DNA of 45,463 nt from CAZDQL01 sp964507325 (GTDB lineage Bacteria; Planctomycetota; UBA1135; GCA-002686595): the NCBI GenBank assembly GCA_964507325.1, contig CAZDQL010000052.1, positions 1-45,463 on the forward strand, read 5' to 3'. Below are positions 33,801-42,999 of the stretch, one piece after another. Each line of letters starts with the position of its first letter. Within the stretch, counting starts at the first letter, position 1. Both the position numbers and the translations under genes were made by a program. The notes under the pieces are model-generated. The model saw only the letters and a list, made by a program, of their open reading frames with translations. It was not told the origin of the DNA and ran no database searches.

Positions 33801-33899
33801 TCGCTCCAGGTGGCGGAGCTCTGCGTGCGCGCAGGCGTACTCACTTGCGATCGAGATGCAGCGCCGAGCGTGCGCCTGCTTCCTCTCGGAGCGCGGTGA
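30888..33899 (+). CDS. Secreted two-domain glycoside hydrolase (six-hairpin domain plus GH43-like propeller)
   Basis: 1003 residues with signal peptide (MRHPVSVTLGVLWILAGTSSAS). The N-terminal part has a beta-sandwich to about 300. Residues about 310-680 form an alpha/alpha-toroid-like region (GTHYVMGWCGQAAAAPYAYL, QGQGMENFALAIEAARRLG, GWTAVSPQNEHLDAYGVL), as in several polysaccharide lyases, hydrolases and epimerases; the family is not named. Residues about 695-1003 are a five-bladed propeller of GH43/GH117 style: GAADPVLVWN with Asp708, CIDPSVV with Asp831 and YGEAPKVF with Glu880 form the likely acid triad, and KHADVVV has the His that often binds calcium. Starts 9 bp after the kinase stop, so it is probably in the same operon. 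Substrate unknown. Confidence 0.8.
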   Translation: MRHPVSVTLGVLWILAGTSSASTNELRIGPAPEHAVEVVSEGVALLRSPREGLWSVATGSEGDWPSAWSHAHPTRVEEVGDWTVLHGELELEAGRLEVRDAYREERGWVRGLRRFTWRGEAPLERCHLALRWTAPGSAGARPLLPGINYYGNPSGGRQPDRVPLFGGAPEEWALYEEHRYPMPFACVEWGEPGALFGAALHTLPSRVRGGRHADQWWSLGLRGVEGALELVALSGACATNGERNVVKAQQGRRMDYPEAWIRLRPGEVIEKTFFLQAFPVAEAGSAFEAPTQAALELHRPYELAALPSLATILERKLAFAESRFRDGPGAPGFEMYPEWVEGTHYVMGWCGQAAAAPYAYLVLAERRGDAALVERAARALDHLATSPFDEHGFLVRYDAESDHWSGQDPVSQGQGMENFALAIEAARRLGGVDTSRWEAFLRRACAVHAERILAPGWRPRSTAEAFLVSPLLHGARLFDSERFRRAALFACEHYAERHSSMVEPYWGGTLDASCEDKEGAWAALQAFLAAYEDGGEARHLRWAEHALNVMLTYVVVWDVEMPPGRLADHAFRSRGWTAVSPQNEHLDAYGVLATPAVYRMGRHLNRPELTRLAAVMYRSCGQLIDPYGSQGEQIQQTNYAQQGDMSDLFALRGQYSEGWTVFWITAHFLVAAAQFEELDVDLDALDSPGERTAPAPLFRDPVFDGAADPVLVWNRARGTWWMLYTQRRAKLDLPGVEWCHGTEIGVAESRDLGNTWDYRGTLDLSAHDEAYSFWAPDVVEHGGRYHLFVSYVPGMHADWSGERHILHYRSRDLVHWDAAERIELGSERCIDPSVVRTPSGRWRMWFKDEGRASATLAVESDDLETWTAVADPGVSRLYGEAPKVFHFAGCHWMLKDPNDGLDVYRSVDLEQWEYQGKILDRPGRRNDDGSIGKHADVVVSGGRAFVFYFTHPEGQDYPLRDGIMPRVARRSSLQVAELCVRAGVLTCDRDAAPSVRLLPLGAR

Positions 33900-34016
33900 G
33901 GCGGCGCGCAGCGAACGCGTTCTACGCCCTTCGTCCCTTGTGATCTGAGCGCCTGGACCGAGCCCGATGGCGGGCGGCGTTGCAGCCCCAGACGCCGGGC
34001 CTTACCCTGGCCGCCC
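33900..34016. promoter_or_regulatory. 117-bp gap with a -10-like hexamer before the carboxylase cluster
   Basis: TACCCT (34003-34008) ends 8 nt before the GTG at 34017, the same placement as at other genes here. A small hairpin, gcccg with cgggc (near 33962-33975), lies upstream and may end the previous transcript. No Shine-Dalgarno is present. Confidence 0.4.
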
Positions 34017-35372
<1,356 letters not shown>

Positions 35373-35388
35373 CGTCCCCCCATCACCC

Positions 35389-37116
35389 ATGGCCCACGTT
35401 CCCCTGGCCCCACTCGGCTCGCCGCGCGACGCACTGCAGGACGACCGCACCTACGAGCGCAACCTGGCGGCGGCCGCCGAGCGCGAGGAGCTCTTGCGCG
35501 AGCGGCGCACCGAGGTGGCCCGCGGCTGGGGCGACGAGTACGTGGAGCGCGTGCACGGCAAGGGCAAGCTGACCGCCCGCGAGCGCATCGAGGTGCTGCG
35601 CGACGAGGGTACGCGCCTCTTCGAGGTGGGCACCTTCGTCAACTACGGACGCCAGTTCGGCAAGCTCCAATGCCCCGGGGCGGGGGTCGTCACCGCCTTC
35701 ACCCGCATCTCCGGCCGCTGGACGATGGTGATCGCCAACGACAACACGGTGGCGTCCGGCTCCTGGTGGCCCCAGACCCCGGAGAAGATCGAGCGCGCCC
35801 AGGAGATGGCGCTGCGCCTCAGGCTGCCGGTGGTCTACCTGGTGGACTGCTCGGGGCTCTTCCTCCCGGAACAGTCGCGCTCCTTCCCGGGACGCACCGG
35901 CGCGGGGCACATCTTCAAGCGCAACTCGGACCTGTCGGCGGCGGGCGTGCCCCAGATCGCCGGGGTCTTCGGCGACTGCATCGCGGGCGGGGGCTACATG
36001 CCGATCATCTCCGACCGCGTGGTGATGACCGAGCAGGCCTACATGGTCATCGCGGGCGCGGCCCTGATCAAAGGCGCCAAGAGCCAGAAGCTCTCCAGCC
36101 TCGACATCGGAGGACCGGAGGTGCACGTCCACCAGTCCGGCTGCGCCGACCTCAGGGTCTCCGACGACCTCGGCGCCCTGCGGCTGATCCGCGAGGAGGT
36201 CGAGCGCCTGCCCACCACCGGCGTGGCCTACTACCGCCACGGCTGCGATCCCTCGCTACCCCACCACCCCTCGGGCGAGTTGACGGGCCTGCTCCCCGCC
36301 GACCACCGCATGACCTACGACGCCGAGGAGGTCTTGGCGCGGCTGGTGGACCGCAGCCTCTTCTGGGAGCTCTGCCCGGATCGCGGGGTGGAGGTGATCG
36401 TGGGCGTGGGTCGCGTGAACGGCCTCTACGTCGGCTTCGCCATCAACCGCCAGGGGCTGATCCCCGATCCCGAGCACCACGGCCAGCAGAAGCCCGCGGG
36501 GATCCTCTACCGGGAGGGGATCGCCAAGCTCTCGTCGTTCGCCTGCGCCTGCGACACCGACGGCATCCCCCTGGTCTGGCTGCAGGACGTCTCCGGCTTC
36601 GACATCGGGGTCGAGGCGGAGCAGCTCGGGCTGCTCGGCTACGGCTCGAGCCTGATCTACGCCAACAGCACGACGCGCGCGCCGGTCTTCACCGTGCTGC
36701 TGCGCAAGGCTTCGGGGGCGGGCTACTACGCCATGGCCGGGATGCCCTACGAGCCGATCGTGCAGCTCTCGACCCCCCTCACTCGCCAGGCGGTGATGGA
36801 GGGGCGCACCTTGGCGATCGCCGCCTACAACACCAAGCTCGACGACGACTTCGAGATCGCGGTCGAGGATCCCGAGGAGCGCGCCAAGGTGGTCGAGGGG
36901 ATGGCGCGCACCGAGGCGCGCATCGAGAACGACATGGACCCCTACACGGCCGCCTCGCAGATGGACACCGACGAGATCGTCTCTCCCGGCGAGCTGCGCG
37001 CCTGGGTCGAGCTCTTCGCCGAGACCAGCTACCAGGCCAACGGCTACCGGCGCGTGAAGAACCCGCGCATCTGGAGCCTGCACGACCTGATGGCCCTGAC
37101 GGAGCCGAGAGGATGA
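35389..37116 (+). CDS. Acyl-CoA carboxylase carboxyltransferase subunit
   Basis: 575 residues. A fused alpha/beta carboxyltransferase with two crotonase-fold halves. First half: VVTAFTRISGRWTMVIANDNTVASGSWW near 100-130, LRLPVVYLVDCSGLFLPEQ, FGDCIAGGGYMPIISDRV. Second half: GIAKLSSFACACDTDGIPLVWLQDVSGFDIG near 385-410 and AMAGMPYEPIVQLS. The N-terminal motif GKGKLTARERIEVL is typical of propionyl-, methylcrotonyl- and geranyl-CoA carboxylases and of the alpha subunit of glutaconyl-CoA decarboxylase. The first half looks closer to the latter (SGSWWPQTPEKIERAQEMA). As it is cotranscribed with biotin carboxylase, carboxylation is more likely than decarboxylation; no membrane-pump gene is next to it. 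Its stop overlaps the next ATG (ATGA). Confidence 0.9.
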   Translation: MAHVPLAPLGSPRDALQDDRTYERNLAAAAEREELLRERRTEVARGWGDEYVERVHGKGKLTARERIEVLRDEGTRLFEVGTFVNYGRQFGKLQCPGAGVVTAFTRISGRWTMVIANDNTVASGSWWPQTPEKIERAQEMALRLRLPVVYLVDCSGLFLPEQSRSFPGRTGAGHIFKRNSDLSAAGVPQIAGVFGDCIAGGGYMPIISDRVVMTEQAYMVIAGAALIKGAKSQKLSSLDIGGPEVHVHQSGCADLRVSDDLGALRLIREEVERLPTTGVAYYRHGCDPSLPHHPSGELTGLLPADHRMTYDAEEVLARLVDRSLFWELCPDRGVEVIVGVGRVNGLYVGFAINRQGLIPDPEHHGQQKPAGILYREGIAKLSSFACACDTDGIPLVWLQDVSGFDIGVEAEQLGLLGYGSSLIYANSTTRAPVFTVLLRKASGAGYYAMAGMPYEPIVQLSTPLTRQAVMEGRTLAIAAYNTKLDDDFEIAVEDPEERAKVVEGMARTEARIENDMDPYTAASQMDTDEIVSPGELRAWVELFAETSYQANGYRRVKNPRIWSLHDLMALTEPRG

Positions 37117-37691
37117 AGCCCGCCGAGAGCTTGGAGATGGTCGTCGACCGCCAGGGCGATGAGCTGCGTCTGCTCTCCCCCGAGGCGGGGCTCTTCACCG
37201 GCGCCCTCGAGGCGGGCGCCGCGCTCGCGCCGGGTCAGGCCGCGGGCACGCTCGTCGGTCTGGGGCGCGCGACGCGGCTCCGCGTCCCCGATGGGGTGTA
37301 CGGGCTGGTGACCACTCCCCTGCCGGAGCGAGTGCGCCAGCCGGTCGGCTACCACCAGCTCCTCTACACCCTGGCTCCCCTGGACGGGGCCCAGGGCAAG
37401 GGGGCGGGCGAGGAGGAGGAAGCCGAAGGAGCCGCCCTGGTGCTCGTGGCGCCCGGCTCGGGGCGCTTCTACCACCGCCCCACCCCCGACGAGCCCACCT
37501 TCGTCTCCCCGGGTGACGTGCTCGAGGAGGGCTCGGTGGTGGGCTTGATCGAGGTCATGAAGACCTTCACCCACGTCCTGTATCGCCCCGACGGCGGTCT
37601 GCCCCCCAGGGCCCGGGTCGTGCGCCTGACGGCCGAGGATGGAGGGGACGTGACGGGGGGGGATGCCCTGGTGGAGATCGAGCCCGCCTGA
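37113..37691 (+). CDS. Biotin carboxyl carrier protein with duplicated barrel-like half
   Basis: 192 residues. The C-terminal half is a biotinyl domain with IEVMKTFTHVLYRPDG; Lys150 is the biotinylated residue (EVMKT in place of the common EAMKM). It moves CO2 between the carboxylase and carboxyltransferase encoded just upstream, to which it is joined by a 4-bp overlap. The N-terminal half (SPEAGLFTGALEAGAALAPG near 24-43, RLRVPDGVYGLVTTPLPERV near 58-78) resembles a second lipoyl/biotinyl barrel without a modifiable lysine. A Glu-rich linker (GEEEEAEG) separates the two. Proteins with this kind of non-modified first half are uncommon; it might serve as a docking domain. Confidence 0.88.
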   Translation: MKPAESLEMVVDRQGDELRLLSPEAGLFTGALEAGAALAPGQAAGTLVGLGRATRLRVPDGVYGLVTTPLPERVRQPVGYHQLLYTLAPLDGAQGKGAGEEEEAEGAALVLVAPGSGRFYHRPTPDEPTFVSPGDVLEEGSVVGLIEVMKTFTHVLYRPDGGLPPRARVVRLTAEDGGDVTGGDALVEIEPA

Positions 37692-37729
37692 GGCGGCACC
37701 GGAGCGCGTATCCTGGTGACGCCTACCCC

Positions 37730-39070
37730 ATGTCCCGCGCCAGGTCCCTTCCCATCGCATTGGTCTTCGTCGCCGCGGCGGCGGGTGTGGCGTGGCTGGC
37801 GTTCGCCGAGGGGCTCTTCGGCGAGGGCGGGTCCCCCTCCCCGGTGGAGATCACCAGGGTCGGTCCCGACCGGGCGCCGGGGAGCGGCGGCGGGGCGGGC
37901 GCGATGGCGTTGGCCTCGGATCTGGAAGACGGGCGCGCTGACGCCGCCCTGGGCCCAGCGACCCCCTTCGAGCTGCTCGTCCTCGACGAGCGGGGCGCAC
38001 GCCTGAGCGAAGCGACCGTCCGCCTGACCTCCGACGATGGCCAGGAGCTCGTCGCCACCAGCTCGCAGACCTGGAAGGACTTCCCCGCCGGCAACTGGCG
38101 CGTCGAAGCGACCCACCCGGGACTGCTCCCCTACCACCGAGACTTCCCGGTGGTCGCGCAGCGGAAGAACCGCCTCGTGGTCCAGATGTGGGAGACCCTG
38201 CCGGTCCGCGGGCGGGTGATCGACCGCTTCGAAACACCGTTGAACGCGGCCTTCGTCTGGCTGCTCCCCGAGGGTGAGTCTCACCCCGTCGATGAGGAGG
38301 CGGCGGTCGAGCTCCAGAAGTCGATCACGAACATGGACGGGACGTTCGAGCTGCGCGTCGGCGCGCTCGGCCGCTACCGCCTCTCGGCGGGCAAGCCCGG
38401 CAAGGCTCTGGTCACGATGTCGAGCGCCATCGAGCTGCACCCCGGGGGACCCCAGGAGGTCGAGGTCGTGGTGTCCAACAGGACCCAGCTCGAGGTGGTG
38501 CTCGACAATCCCCCGGCCGCGCTGGCGGAGGGGCGAGCGGACCTGACCCTCTCGTTGCTCGTCAAGGAGGCCCCTCGGCGGCGGAATGGAGCACGCTCGT
38601 CCTCCGGTCGCAACCGTTCGGATTCTGGGGGGGACGCTCGGGTGAGAGAGGGGCGGCGAGGCGAGCGACCGGTGAGGGAGGCCACCACCTCCCCCCCCGG
38701 TGAAGCGGATCAGGGTTCCGACGGCGCCCAGGGAGCTCCCGCGGAGCGCCCCCGGCGCGAACGCACCCCCCGGTCCGAGTCCTGGAAGGAGTTCGGCCGG
38801 AACCGCATCGAGAAGCCGGGCGAGGCGCTCACCCTCCACAACCTCCTCCCCGGCACCGACTACCGTCTGCGACTGCGGCGGCGCCGCGATTGCTTCGAGT
38901 CGGAGTCCTTCGTCCTGCTCCCCGATCGGCCGACCCGCATGCGCCTCACGCTGCCCTCCAAGCGCACCGAGGGGGAGATGCAAGCCGCGCCCATGGGGCT
39001 GCTCCCCTTCGCGACCGAGGTCGACACCCTGCCCGAAGACGCCCCTGAGCCGGGCTTCCACTGGCGATGA
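37730..39070 (+). CDS. Secreted or membrane-anchored beta-domain protein (tandem paralogue 1)
   Basis: 446 residues with an N-terminal hydrophobic segment (LPIALVFVAAAAGVAWLAFAEG). Residues about 80-150 form one carboxypeptidase-regulatory-like domain (PFELLVLDERGARLSEATV, NWRVEATHPGLLPYHRDF), followed by another (LPVRGRVIDRFETPLNAAFV, GRYRLSAGKPGK). From about 280 to 345 lies a low-complexity, Arg/Ser/Gly-rich basic stretch (RRRNGARSSSGRNRSDSGGD), then a final domain (GTDYRLRLRRRRDCF). Function unknown. It overlaps the following gene by 4 bp (ATGA), and the two share arrangement and motifs, so they look like a tandem duplication. TATCCT lies 15 nt before the ATG. Confidence 0.75.
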   Translation: MSRARSLPIALVFVAAAAGVAWLAFAEGLFGEGGSPSPVEITRVGPDRAPGSGGGAGAMALASDLEDGRADAALGPATPFELLVLDERGARLSEATVRLTSDDGQELVATSSQTWKDFPAGNWRVEATHPGLLPYHRDFPVVAQRKNRLVVQMWETLPVRGRVIDRFETPLNAAFVWLLPEGESHPVDEEAAVELQKSITNMDGTFELRVGALGRYRLSAGKPGKALVTMSSAIELHPGGPQEVEVVVSNRTQLEVVLDNPPAALAEGRADLTLSLLVKEAPRRRNGARSSSGRNRSDSGGDARVREGRRGERPVREATTSPPGEADQGSDGAQGAPAERPRRERTPRSESWKEFGRNRIEKPGEALTLHNLLPGTDYRLRLRRRRDCFESESFVLLPDRPTRMRLTLPSKRTEGEMQAAPMGLLPFATEVDTLPEDAPEPGFHWR

Positions 39071-40299
39071 CCGCCCTGCGAGCCTGGCGGGGGACCGCCG
39101 TCCTGTTGATCGCGGCGCTCGGGGTGGTGGTCGCCGTGGTCTTCTGGGGGGATCGGGAGGACCCGCCTCCCACCCCGATTCGGGGAGGCGGGGGCGCCGC
39201 GCCCCCACCGACCCCGGCCGTCTCCACCGAGGATGGGGTCGAGGATCCGGTGCGCTCCGCGGTGCCGGTCCCCGAGAGTCGCGCCCGCCTCGAGGTGCAC
39301 GTGATCGATCGCCCCGGCGCCCTGCTCGGCGACGCGCAGATCCGAGCCCGCGCCGTGGAGGGCGAGGCGCTGCTCGAGGCCACCGGGCGCGCGCGTTGGA
39401 CCGACGTGCCTCCGGGAGTCTGGCGCCTGACGGTCACGCACCCCGACTACCCCACCTGGGAACGGACGATCGAGATCCCCCCCGGGGGATCCAAGCGTCA
39501 GGTGGTGCAACTCGCGACGGAGGTCCTGCTGCGGGGCGTGATCGAGGACCGCTTCGGCCAGCCGCGGACGGGGGAGCAGGTGTGGCTCCTGCGCCCTTCC
39601 GAGCGCCACCCCGCCCGCGCCGACGAGGCGCGCGGAACCGTCAACGCCACCGCGGGCCGCAGGGGCCGCTTCGAGCTGATCGCCCCCGAGGCCGGGCGCT
39701 GGAAGGTCACCGTCGGACCGATCGGCGAGATGCGTCTGAGCGCGCCACCCACCGAGCTGCACCACGGCGGCCCCGACCGGCTGCGCATCGTGATGGCGGG
39801 GGCCAGCCTGCTCGAGGTGCGCTGCGTGGTGGAAGGTCGCGAGCTGGGGGTCGGTACGGGACTCACCGCGCGGGTGCTCCAGCGGGCGGTGGACGACGAG
39901 CGCTCCGCGCGGGGGAGCGAGGAGGGCACCGCGCCCGTGGTTCTCCCGGGGACACCCCCGGTGCGCGAGGACGCGTCGCTGCGCCCACCCATCGCCGAGC
40001 GAGTGCCCCCCGAGTGGGTGGTGCATTCCTCGCTGCGGGTGGGCACCGACGGAGTGGCGCGCTTCCGGTACCTGCCCACCGGGATCGAGTTCCGCCTCGG
40101 CATCTACCGCTCCACGGACCGCTTCGAATCGGACGCCAGCTTCCAGCTCGCACCGGACGAGCGCCTGATCCTCCACGCGCAGCTGCCGAAGGAGGAACCC
40201 GCTCCGCCGGAAGGCCTGCCCGCCCAGCCCCTGGCGATGGAGCAGCGCACGCTCCGCCTGGGGGCGGACGAGCGTCCGGCGGGGATCTTCTGGGAGTGA
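39067..40299 (+). CDS. Secreted or membrane-anchored beta-domain protein (tandem paralogue 2)
   Basis: 410 residues, with a membrane segment near the start (TAVLLIAALGVVVAVVFWG) and a Gly/Pro-rich linker. The folded part follows the plan of the preceding gene: ARLEVHVIDRPGALLGDAQI, then VWRLTVTHPDYPTWERTIEI, LLRGVIEDRFGQPRTGEQVW (compare LPVRGRVIDRFETPLNAAFV in the first copy), GRWKVTVGPIGEMRL and TGIEFRLGIYRSTDRFESDASF (compare RRDCFESESF). It lacks the Arg/Ser-rich insert of the first copy. No enzymatic motifs are seen. Probably exported; the partner or ligand is unknown. Confidence 0.75.
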   Translation: MTALRAWRGTAVLLIAALGVVVAVVFWGDREDPPPTPIRGGGGAAPPPTPAVSTEDGVEDPVRSAVPVPESRARLEVHVIDRPGALLGDAQIRARAVEGEALLEATGRARWTDVPPGVWRLTVTHPDYPTWERTIEIPPGGSKRQVVQLATEVLLRGVIEDRFGQPRTGEQVWLLRPSERHPARADEARGTVNATAGRRGRFELIAPEAGRWKVTVGPIGEMRLSAPPTELHHGGPDRLRIVMAGASLLEVRCVVEGRELGVGTGLTARVLQRAVDDERSARGSEEGTAPVVLPGTPPVREDASLRPPIAERVPPEWVVHSSLRVGTDGVARFRYLPTGIEFRLGIYRSTDRFESDASFQLAPDERLILHAQLPKEEPAPPEGLPAQPLAMEQRTLRLGADERPAGIFWE

Positions 40300-40349
40300 G
40301 GGCGGCACCCGGCGAAGTCCGCACGGTGGTCGACCTGGATCGTCCGTGA

Positions 40350-40377
40350 CGCCCGGGCAGGCTACACTGCCCGGGCG
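40350..40377 (+). promoter_or_regulatory. Perfect hairpin ending at the nth start codon, with -10-like loop
   Basis: A 10-bp perfect stem, cgcccgggca (40350-40359) with tgcccgggcg (40368-40377), ends on the base before the nth ATG. The 8-nt loop contains most of TACACT (40363-40368), a -10-like hexamer 9 nt before the ATG. It may be a terminator of the preceding operon, an operator, or an RNA fold that hides the ribosome site. If transcription starts at the ATG (leaderless), the hairpin is purely DNA-level or terminator. Confidence 0.5.
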
Positions 40378-41024
<647 letters not shown>

Positions 41025-41028
<4 letters not shown>

Positions 41029-41744
41029 GTGAGGCCCCGACCACCCGCGGGGACGCCGCCCTGCTCGAGACGTGGGAGCTGCTGGACGAGGGGCGGGCGG
41101 AAGAGGCGCTCTCGACCTGGTCGCGGGCCGCGCAGGAGCTCCCCGCGGACGACTTCGACCTGCTTTGGGCACGGGCGGAGCTCCTGCTGCGGGAGTGGCG
41201 AGTGGAGGAGGCGCGCACGGCCTTCGAAGCCCTGCTGGCGCAGGAGCGCTCGCCTGCGCTCTTGGAGTCCTTGGCGCTGTGCCTCGAGCTCGGGGAGGAC
41301 TTCGACGGCGCCGAGCTCCTCTATCAGGAGGCCGCGCGGCTCGACCCGGGGGGCGTTCCGGTCCCGCCGCGGCTCTCCGACGAGGAGTTCGATCGAGTGG
41401 TGGAGGCTGCGGTGGCCGAGCTCCCCGAGTCCCACCAGCGCGCCCTGAAGGACTGCCGGGTGGTCACCGAGCCGATGCCCTTCCCCGACCTGGTCGAGGG
41501 GGGCGATCCGTGGGCCACGCCGCCGGACCTGCTGGGGCTCTTCGTGGGCGCGACGATCCACGATCTGGCGGAGGACGCCTCGGCCCAGCTGCCCCCCACC
41601 ATCTATCTCTTCCAGCGCAACCTCGAACGCAGCACGCTCGACCGAGGGCAGTTGCGCGAGGAGATCCGCATTACCCTGTTCCACGAGCTCGGGCACCTGC
41701 TCGGGCTGAACGACGAGGAGGTCGAGGCGCGCGGCCTCGGGTGA
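41025..41744 (+). CDS. Zincin-like metallopeptidase-type protein with TPR-like N-terminus
   Basis: 239 residues from GTG 41025, overlapping nth by 4 bp. Residues about 1-110 look like TPR helices (LETWELLDEGRAEEALSTWS, EEARTAFEALLAQERS). The C-terminal domain matches the Zincin_1 (PF06262, TTHA0227-like) minimal matrix-metalloprotease family: PPTIYLFQRNLERS, then EIRITLFHELGHLLGLNDEEVEARGLG. The zinc motif HELGH has His220, Glu221 and His224, plus Gly227, and the following Glu residues may complete it. Small size and absence of a signal peptide suggest a cytoplasmic role. The family has no firmly known substrate. The cyaY gene follows 6 bp after the stop. Confidence 0.82.
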
Positions 41745-41750
41745 ACCACC

Positions 41751-42071
41751 ATGAATCGCCAGGAGTTCCTCCAACTCGCCGACCAGTGCTTGGGCCGCGT
41801 CGAGGACTGGCTCGAGGAGTTCGATCCGGACGAAGTCGACTACTCGAGCGCCGATGGAGTGCTCACCCTCGAGCTCGCCAGCGGCAAACGCTTCGTGCTG
41901 AACCGGCAGACCGCCGCCCACCAGATGTGGTTCGCCGCCGGAGCGCGCGCCTGGCACTACGAGTGGCGCGCCGAGGCGTGGTGCTGCTCCCGCGACGGGC
42001 ACGAGCTGATGGAGCGCATCCGCACAGTGGTCGCCGACGAGCTGGGCCGGCCGATCGATCCAATTCCTTGA
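41751..42071 (+). CDS. cyaY: Frataxin-like iron-donor protein CyaY
   Basis: 106 residues, the normal size. CyaY binds iron and modulates Fe-S assembly on IscS/IscU. The acidic first helix (EFLQLADQCLGRVEDWLEEFDPDEVD) and the strands DGVLTLELASGKRFVLNRQ, AHQMWFAAGARAWHYEW match the frataxin fold, including the Asn-Arg-Gln and Gln-x-Trp signatures. It is last in a row nth-zincin-cyaY with 4-bp overlap and 6-bp spacing, so these are probably one transcript. A cysteine desulfurase gene is at 15.2 kb, too far for an operon. Confidence 0.88.
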   Translation: MNRQEFLQLADQCLGRVEDWLEEFDPDEVDYSSADGVLTLELASGKRFVLNRQTAAHQMWFAAGARAWHYEWRAEAWCCSRDGHELMERIRTVVADELGRPIDPIP

Positions 42072-42095
42072 TTCAGGTGATCGGATCACTAAGCT
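42068..42095 (+). promoter_or_regulatory. Promoter of the LysR gene with palindrome in the spacer
   Basis: TTGATT (42068-42073), 16 nt, then TAAGCT (42090-42095), 7 nt before the ATG at 42103. The spacer is nearly filled by a perfect palindrome, GTGATCGGATCAC (42077-42089). This is a good candidate for autoregulation by the LysR protein or for another factor. Confidence 0.5.
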
Positions 42096-42102
42096 CGACT
42101 GA

Positions 42103-42981
42103 ATGATCCAACTGCACCGCCTCGAGGGCTTCTACTGGGTGGCCCGCACCGGCGGTTACGCTCGGGCGGCGCGCGCCTTTCCCTACCCCATCACCCAGCC
42201 GGCGGTCCACCAGCAGGTCAAGAAGCTGGAGGGTGAGCTCGAGGCGACGCTCTTCGAGCGCATCGGCAAGGACCGCATGGAGTTGACCCCCGCCGGCCGG
42301 CGGCTCTTCGACTTCGTGCGCCCCTTCTTCGAGAACCTGCCCGGCCTGGTGCGCTCCCTGCGCGAGGGGGACTACGGCGGCGAGTTGACGATCCGCACGG
42401 CGTCCCTGCTCCTGCGCCACCTGATGCCCGCCTGGGTCAAGCGCCTGCACAAGAAGCACCCCAACATCATCGTCAACCTGGAGGAGACCCTGCGTCCGGC
42501 CCTGGAGGACCTGCGGCACGGCGAGGCCGACCTGGTCGTCGACCACATCCCCGAGATCCCCCCCGACGTGGCCACCATGCCCGTGGCCACGGTGCGCCCC
42601 TTCATCGTCATGCCCCGGGACCATCCCGTGGCGAAGCGCAAGCGCATCTCCATGTCGGCCTTCGCCAACGACACCTTCATCTCCTACAGCCCGGGGCTCG
42701 TCTCGCGCGACCTGCAGCTGCAGGCCTTGGCGCGCCAGGGTCTGGCGCCGCCCCGCACCCTCTCGGCGAGCACCGCGGACTCGATCCTGGGTCTGGTCGA
42801 GTCGGGGCTCGGCTGGTCGGTGGTGCCTTCCCTGCACCCCAACGGCCCGCGCACCAAGGGGGTGGCGGTGGCGCCCCTGACCTCGCCCAAGATCGAGTTC
42901 CCGATCGTGGCCGCCTGGCGCAAGGACACCCCCGAGAACCCGCTCCTGGACGCGGCCCTGGAGACCGCTCCCCAGCCCTGA
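42103..42981 (+). CDS. LysR-family transcriptional regulator
   Basis: 292 residues, standard for LysR. The N-terminal helix-turn-helix is visible (YWVARTGGYARAARAFPYPI, TQPAVHQQVKKLEGELEATL, FERIGKDRMELTPAGRRLFDF). From about 90 the substrate-binding domain follows (GELTIRTASLLLRHLMPAWV, DLVVDHIPEIPPDVATMPV, GLVESGLGWSVVPSL). It is closest in look to CysB/Cbl-like or general LysR sensors; the inducer is unknown. It stands alone on the plus strand with its own promoter, and the convergent AsmA-like gene begins 18 bp after its stop. Self-control through the upstream palindrome is likely. Its regulated genes are not evident in the window. Confidence 0.9.
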   Translation: MIQLHRLEGFYWVARTGGYARAARAFPYPITQPAVHQQVKKLEGELEATLFERIGKDRMELTPAGRRLFDFVRPFFENLPGLVRSLREGDYGGELTIRTASLLLRHLMPAWVKRLHKKHPNIIVNLEETLRPALEDLRHGEADLVVDHIPEIPPDVATMPVATVRPFIVMPRDHPVAKRKRISMSAFANDTFISYSPGLVSRDLQLQALARQGLAPPRTLSASTADSILGLVESGLGWSVVPSLHPNGPRTKGVAVAPLTSPKIEFPIVAAWRKDTPENPLLDAALETAPQP

Positions 42982-42999
42982 TCCGACGCCGGGTGCCGG

